64,000 bases of DNA from assembly GCA_948567375.1 (NCBI GenBank), contig OX419762.1, positions 23,018,608-23,082,607 on the forward strand. Reading direction: 5' to 3'. The notes below the pieces were generated by a model. It had not been told where the DNA came from, made no database searches, and saw nothing but the letters and a program-made list of their open reading frames with translations. Position 1 is the stretch's first letter. Every line of letters begins with the position of its first letter. Below are positions 59,145-64,000 of the stretch, piece after piece. A program made the translations under genes and the position numbers. This stretch comes from Lunularia cruciata. Lineage: Eukaryota; Streptophyta; Marchantiopsida; Lunulariales; Lunulariaceae.

Positions 59145-61844
59145 TTGCGAGCTGTTACGGTCAGATGATTTGAAGCGAAATACTTTTTGACCAGTTCGAA
59201 GACAAAATAGAGTTTTGTGAAGAGACAATCCAATTCAAGGAACCTCACCTTCAGTTGAGCCAAACTTCCTTTCAAGAGACAAATGGCTTGGTTTAAGTGT
59301 AATGCAATGTCCCAAAGAATTCCCCTTAAGCCAAGCAAGTAAACTTTCACTTCACGAAGAACTTGGCTCAAAAATGGAATCAGGTTAAAGAGAACATTTG
59401 TATTGTGCAGCAAACCATCTTTCAAGACACAAACCAGCCTGCGCAGACACAGAATGAAGCTCAAGGGAGTATCATTTTCTCTCAAGCGAACTATGCTTTT
59501 AGACTTAGCTTCAACAAATAAAGAAGAGTAATTAAAACTTTTCCTTCCCCCTAAGAAACGCGCCTTTTCAGAAATAAAGAGCTTGGATTAGATATGGATT
59601 CAAGTTCAAGTGAATCTCGGTGAACTGACTAAACGACCTTCCCGTACACATAAAGGTTAGTATGATAATAGAATAGAGGAAAAGAATAGCCTTGTACAAG
59701 AGTTTGGATACACGTCGACTACCACAGATAGCTAGTGGGGCTACTAAGATTCCACTTAGAGAGGAAGGGACCAAATTCATGTGTGATTTCATTCTGTAAT
59801 AAACTGTATTCATCGATGCCACTCAACTCTTGGACCTTCTCGCAAGTATGGAGTTCAAGTTAATCCTTTTACTTATTGATAGAGAGTTAGTTTTCGTTCC
59901 CAGCAAAGACACTAACCGATCCTTTCCACCGCAGAGAGAGTTGGGTTGTTATTATTGATTAAAAAAAGATTTCTTATGTGTCTTTATTTGTGTTTTTAAT
60001 TCTCTAATGATCTAACTTGATAGAGAACAAATATTAAATTAGTAAAAAATATAAAAAATATTTACTTTATTAAATAAAATATGAACATTTCGATTCACTT
60101 CCTTCATCTTAGAGAGTAACACCAGCCCTTAACTCATTCTCTCCGATTCTTCCATCAATTTAATCTACACCCAATTGAGTTATTTTTTGCATGTTCACCT
60201 ATCTACCATTTTTTCCCCGTAATCATTTACAGGAAAATTGAGAAATATTATACTTGCTTGACTGTTCACACGCCGCCAGAAATGTTCAACAACATTAATC
60301 AAAAACGTTTTTTTTTTTTGATGTAGCTGTTCCAATTTGTGTATTCAAGTATCATGACAACTAGTTGGATACCCATGCCAAGCATAAATAATAATTGGAT
60401 AAATCAAAATCTAGTTTTGTGCCCATGCCTTGCATATATCTATTAATTGGACTCATTCCAAATCTTAGAGAGCGTGAGAAGCGAATGGCTTAGGTGAGAT
60501 TGTTAAATTTTCCATTAGTATTTGCTAAAGTCAGTATTCTTCAATTCAGATTCCTAGATATTTACTTATGTTCACTCTGCCGTGCCAGTCTCTAGGCCTC
60601 ATCTTCTGATCTTTTGGAGTATAGATTCGCAAAACGTTTTGGTTCGCAATGTACGTCAATATATCTCTATAGCTTCTAAGAAGAGAGTTTACAATTGAAC
60701 ATTTCTTCCTTCTTGCAACTAAATCTCCTGTTTTTTAAACATGATTTTCCCAAGGCACAAGCTTGCTCCTGCGATGCTTGCTTAGAAATGCCAAGTTAAA
60801 TTTCACGGCGTAGCAAAAATAACCCTAGCAAGCTGTTCTCCATTTGGAATAACGTTCACCGTGCATTGTCTACCGTGAACTGTGTAACAGGCAATGAGTC
60901 TTCTTCCCGCCGGTTCACCCAACGGTTTTCCTTGACACACCCCAGTGTCCCGGCAAGGATCAAAACTGAGACAAGCTTCAGATTTAAGCCGTTAAGTATT
61001 AATATGGGAACATTCCCGGAAAGTCGATATCTACTTGGATATTGTGGGGAAAATTGGTGCAAATGGACGGAAACTGTTTATCAAGGGTTTCTGTAAAGTC
61101 AAATCCATACTATATTCTACTTCTTGGTTCTCTTCGATCAACCTTAGAACCATCTCAATCGATTTAGCCAGCCGTGTCCCCAATACTCATGATGTGTACA
61201 TGGAGTATCAATGACAAATATCTAAAAAAAAAGGACCTGTAAGAATAAGTGTGAATGCTTACTCGCAATCCAACACCTAGTGATTATTCCTCCCTTGAAT
61301 GGGCAAGGAGCGGAGCAGTAGGAGCGCAAAGTCTTCAAATATAGAAAGATTCACCGAGATCCTCTCTTTGTTCTTCTAATTTTGGAGTTAGACCGAGGGA
61401 TTGACATGGTGTTGGAAAGAAATACATGAGAACTTATCGTATTAGACACCAAAGTGTATTACTCTCGTATTCTATTTGAGATAACATGTGTTCCTCGTTC
61501 ATCGTTATACCACCAGTATCGAAAAATGTAATCCATAGTAGAACAATCATTCTAAGTATTCTAAGTGATGCTGTAGGTGTGCATAGACCTTAGAATTTAC
61601 TTAGCTTGGATATTTCAGGTGCAAAGGGACAAATTTATCATATCAATATTATTGGGGTCTTGTTCCATTTTCACTCTTTTGTATGACTTGCATGGCTAGT
61701 ATATCTTAGGTGAGGTAGAGTAGATTTCTCATATTTTTACTATTGGGGTCTAGCCCCATTTTACCTCTTTTGTCTCTCTTTTGTACAGGTTGGATGGGGT
61801 CTTCCCAACTTTAGGTCTTCTATGTGGCTTTTTTTCATATTTGT
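59145..61844. other. Intergenic DNA without a recognised gene
   Basis: A 121-codon minus-strand frame (59,485-59,120) and an 84-codon one (59,822-59,568) lie here without recognisable domains. The remainder is AT-rich, with a T/A-rich part at 59,960-60,100. No RNA gene was seen. Confidence 0.4.
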
Positions 61845-63080
61845 CACGGAACATGACGTGTATGTTCCGGTTTGTTTCACAAGTTCTTGCATTCGACTTT
61901 GAGATATGGAGATAGTTTCCTTTTGAGATGAAGATGCAGGAATGTACATACACGTCAGCAAGAATTGCCAAGAAATAGACGATGACGGTCCTCTATTCAG
62001 ATTCTTGTCACTGATGATGTATTGATTGAGCCACAAAGGTAAATCTTGATGCATCTGATACTCTTGGCTTCAATCCTCCGTTACGAATGCTGCACAACTT
62101 ATGGTAAACACTAACGTCGTCCGCAAAGCAGAGGAGAGTTTTTCTGAAACTCGTTGAAAACTGACGTGACAGTCACGTCAGTATAATTCAGAGATTAAAC
62201 TGGAGCCAAACTCAGGGTTGCGATGGGTATGTTAAAGAATATGATGATATCTAATGGCAGATTTTAAAGTGCAGGGAACTGCGGCGATTAGTATGATCTG
62301 GATGAGAAGTTTGCTCTAGGCTAAGCGAAGTTCTCCGCACAAACTCGTTGTAAACTCACGTGGAGGCTAATTTTCGAGGTGTCTGTGATTATGTGAGTTC
62401 GGCAGAACTAGCATAATGTCCACACACGTGTGTTATCATTATCTTTCAGCACGAGTTTACGTCAGTTTGATACAACGTAAGTTTGTTTCTGACGGGTTCG
62501 TTCGCATTTGGGTTTTATTTTCCGCCAGGAGACCTTCGCAGTATTCACAGCGAAAGTTCAATGGCAAAATCGGGCTACATCAAGTCAATACGCGAAGGCT
62601 TACCAGCATTCCAACAACTCGTTACCCAGCAAAACTATAACACTATATTTACCATATTTTTCACGTAACATGACGTGTATGTTCCCGTCTGTTTCACAAG
62701 TTCTTGCATTCAGCTGTGAGATATAGAGATAGCTTCCTTTCGAGATGAAGCTGCAGCAACATACACGTCAGAATGAGTGGAAGGCCGCAAGAATTGGCAA
62801 GAGATCGACCATGACGCTCCTCTATTTAGCTTCTTGTCACTGATGATGTATTGGTTGAGCCACAAAGGTAAAACTTGATGCATCTGATATTCTTGGCTTC
62901 AATCCTCCGTTACGAGTACAGTACTGCACAACTTATGGTAAGCACTGAATCGATTGAAATTTGAATGTTTGTGTCTGACGGGTTCGTTCGCATTTGGGTT
63001 TTATCTTGCGGCAGGCGACCTTCGCAGAATTCACAGCGAAAGTTCAATGGCAAAATCGGGCTACATCAAGTCAAGTCCAG
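61845..63080. repeat. Tandem duplication of a two-part unit (X-Y-X-Y)
   Basis: Part X (61,845-62,110 and 62,663-62,945) shares AACATGACGTGTATGTTCC, TTCTTGTCACTGATGATGTA and GGCTTCAATCCTCCGTTACG. Part Y (62,482-62,600 and 62,970-63,080) shares GACGGGTTCGTTCGCATTTG and CACAGCGAAAGTTCAATGGC. Spacing between X and Y differs (about 370 against 25 bp), so one copy gained or lost DNA in between. Confidence 0.85.
62161..62181. promoter_or_regulatory. Perfect palindrome with TGACGT core (bZIP-type site)
   Basis: Ten-base arms CTGACGTGAC and GTCACGTCAG flank a single central A. Each arm holds TGACGT, the recognition core of plant TGA/bZIP factors. Another perfect 12-bp palindrome with a G-box core, ACACACGTGTGT, lies at 62,422-62,433. 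Confidence 0.6.
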
Positions 63081-64000
63081 AGTAAATCCATCACCGTGAA
63101 AGTTCAAAACCATTACAGTCAGTCTCACAAGTACGGGAACGTTTCGTGTTTCGGGTCGTTGTCGTTTATTTGGTTCCATCACGATATTCTGTTAAAGAGA
63201 AACCTATCTAGATGGTACATATTATGTCCATGCCTGCCTTACCAGAGACTGCAAATTTTCTCACTCTATGAATGTCTATGAATGAGTGATTTTATGTCGA
63301 TCATTTGAAGAATACAAAGAAGTCTTACATGCCTGCACAGAATAACACTCGAATTGTGGCCCTTGAGAGTAGCTTACATGTTTTTCTCAATCCAGATTTG
63401 GACATCGTGCGGTTGGCCAGGAAGGGCATGTCACCTCAAGAACGCCACATCTTTTTTGGTTCGGGGTCGTAGGATACTGTGATGGTGGTAGGATTCCTAG
63501 AATCTATGCGTATTAAGGACTTTCAAGAGGATATTGTCTAGGATGATTAAGCATCGACATAAGTGCAACTGAGAATCTGCTCATATCAGTGATAGAAGCT
63601 GCCGGATTGAAAGGTGGATGGGCAATCCTGATCAACGACTTTGGGATTTCAAGCTTTATTCCAGCCTCCCTCCCCATTTCGCTTCCGCTTCAAGAATGTC
63701 GATGCTAAATCTACTAACCGAAAAGGTACTCCTTTTATGCGATAAGCAGACAGTCAAATTGACTGCACACATTGTCACGGGCAGCTATGATAGTATTGCA
63801 AGATCAAACGCCTAGTGCTTATTCCACAAATTCGTTTCAGCACGCACTAAGTTGAACTCGTCAATTTGCTCATGATCATACATAACTATATTGTTTACAT
63901 ATGCATGAGCGAAAATCGTCCTGAAGTTAGCGATATGGTTGTCTGGACTGAGATGGATGCTGATCAGATTCCATCGAGTTTTTGACACTGGACCTACAGT
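63081..64000. other. Right edge, no assured gene
   Basis: A 47-codon frame (63,329-63,472; SLHVFLNPDLDIVRLARKGM) and a 65-codon one (63,618-63,815) have protein-like composition but no recognised family. They could be exons of a gene that continues beyond the window. Confidence 0.3.

Noticed and set aside
59120-59485. 121-codon minus-strand frame as a gene
   Set aside because: No recognisable domain, no splice context and no family; left unannotated.
59568-59822. Possible organelle DNA insertion
   Set aside because: The feel of the text suggested mitochondrial origin, but no identifiable mitochondrial gene is present.

Overview
This window looks like nuclear DNA of a streptophyte (land plant or charophyte alga). 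The one recognisable host gene, EMC6, is split by GT-AG introns and has plant-like protein ends. The left 46 kb is a graveyard of LTR retrotransposons of types common in non-flowering streptophytes. I cannot fix the lineage further. No tRNA, rRNA or CRISPR array was found.

Layout. 1-3.2 kb: 3' part of a Ty3/gypsy element (G1) with a decayed pol and a polypurine tract. It is followed by a promoter-like stretch and a 724-codon coiled-coil reading frame broken by three stops (3.77-5.94 kb). 6.65-9.19 kb: copy 1 of a second gypsy family, here called family A. 9.2-15.9 kb: AT-rich decayed DNA with two local repeat arrays and an antisense RT remnant. 15.9-30.4 kb: a family C gypsy element whose gag is split by an 8.87-kb family A copy (A2, 17,039-25,906) and whose RNase H is split by a solo family C LTR. 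30.4-46 kb: LTR fragments, two LTRs of a third family (B), and two minus-strand family A copies (A3, A4). 46-50 kb: the EMC6 gene with four exons, including a 20-nt microexon. 50-58.7 kb: a large locally duplicated repeat array without a convincing protein. 58.8-64 kb: a broken coding fragment, a tandem duplication and strong palindromes.

The most interesting system is family A. Its order is gag (CCHC), protease, a cytosine-C5 DNA methyltransferase-like domain, reverse transcriptase, RNase H, a DDE integrase and a PHD finger. A chromatin-mark writer and a chromatin-mark reader are therefore built into one polyprotein. Its ends are also odd. The only copy with both ends starts inside what should be its LTR and ends at the matching internal point (TGTCA...TGACA, with a short target duplication). 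The other three copies end as segment b, segment a, segment b, like a circle opened within the LTR or like the split direct repeats of some DIRS-type elements. All copies here are decayed, so function is inferred from motifs only.
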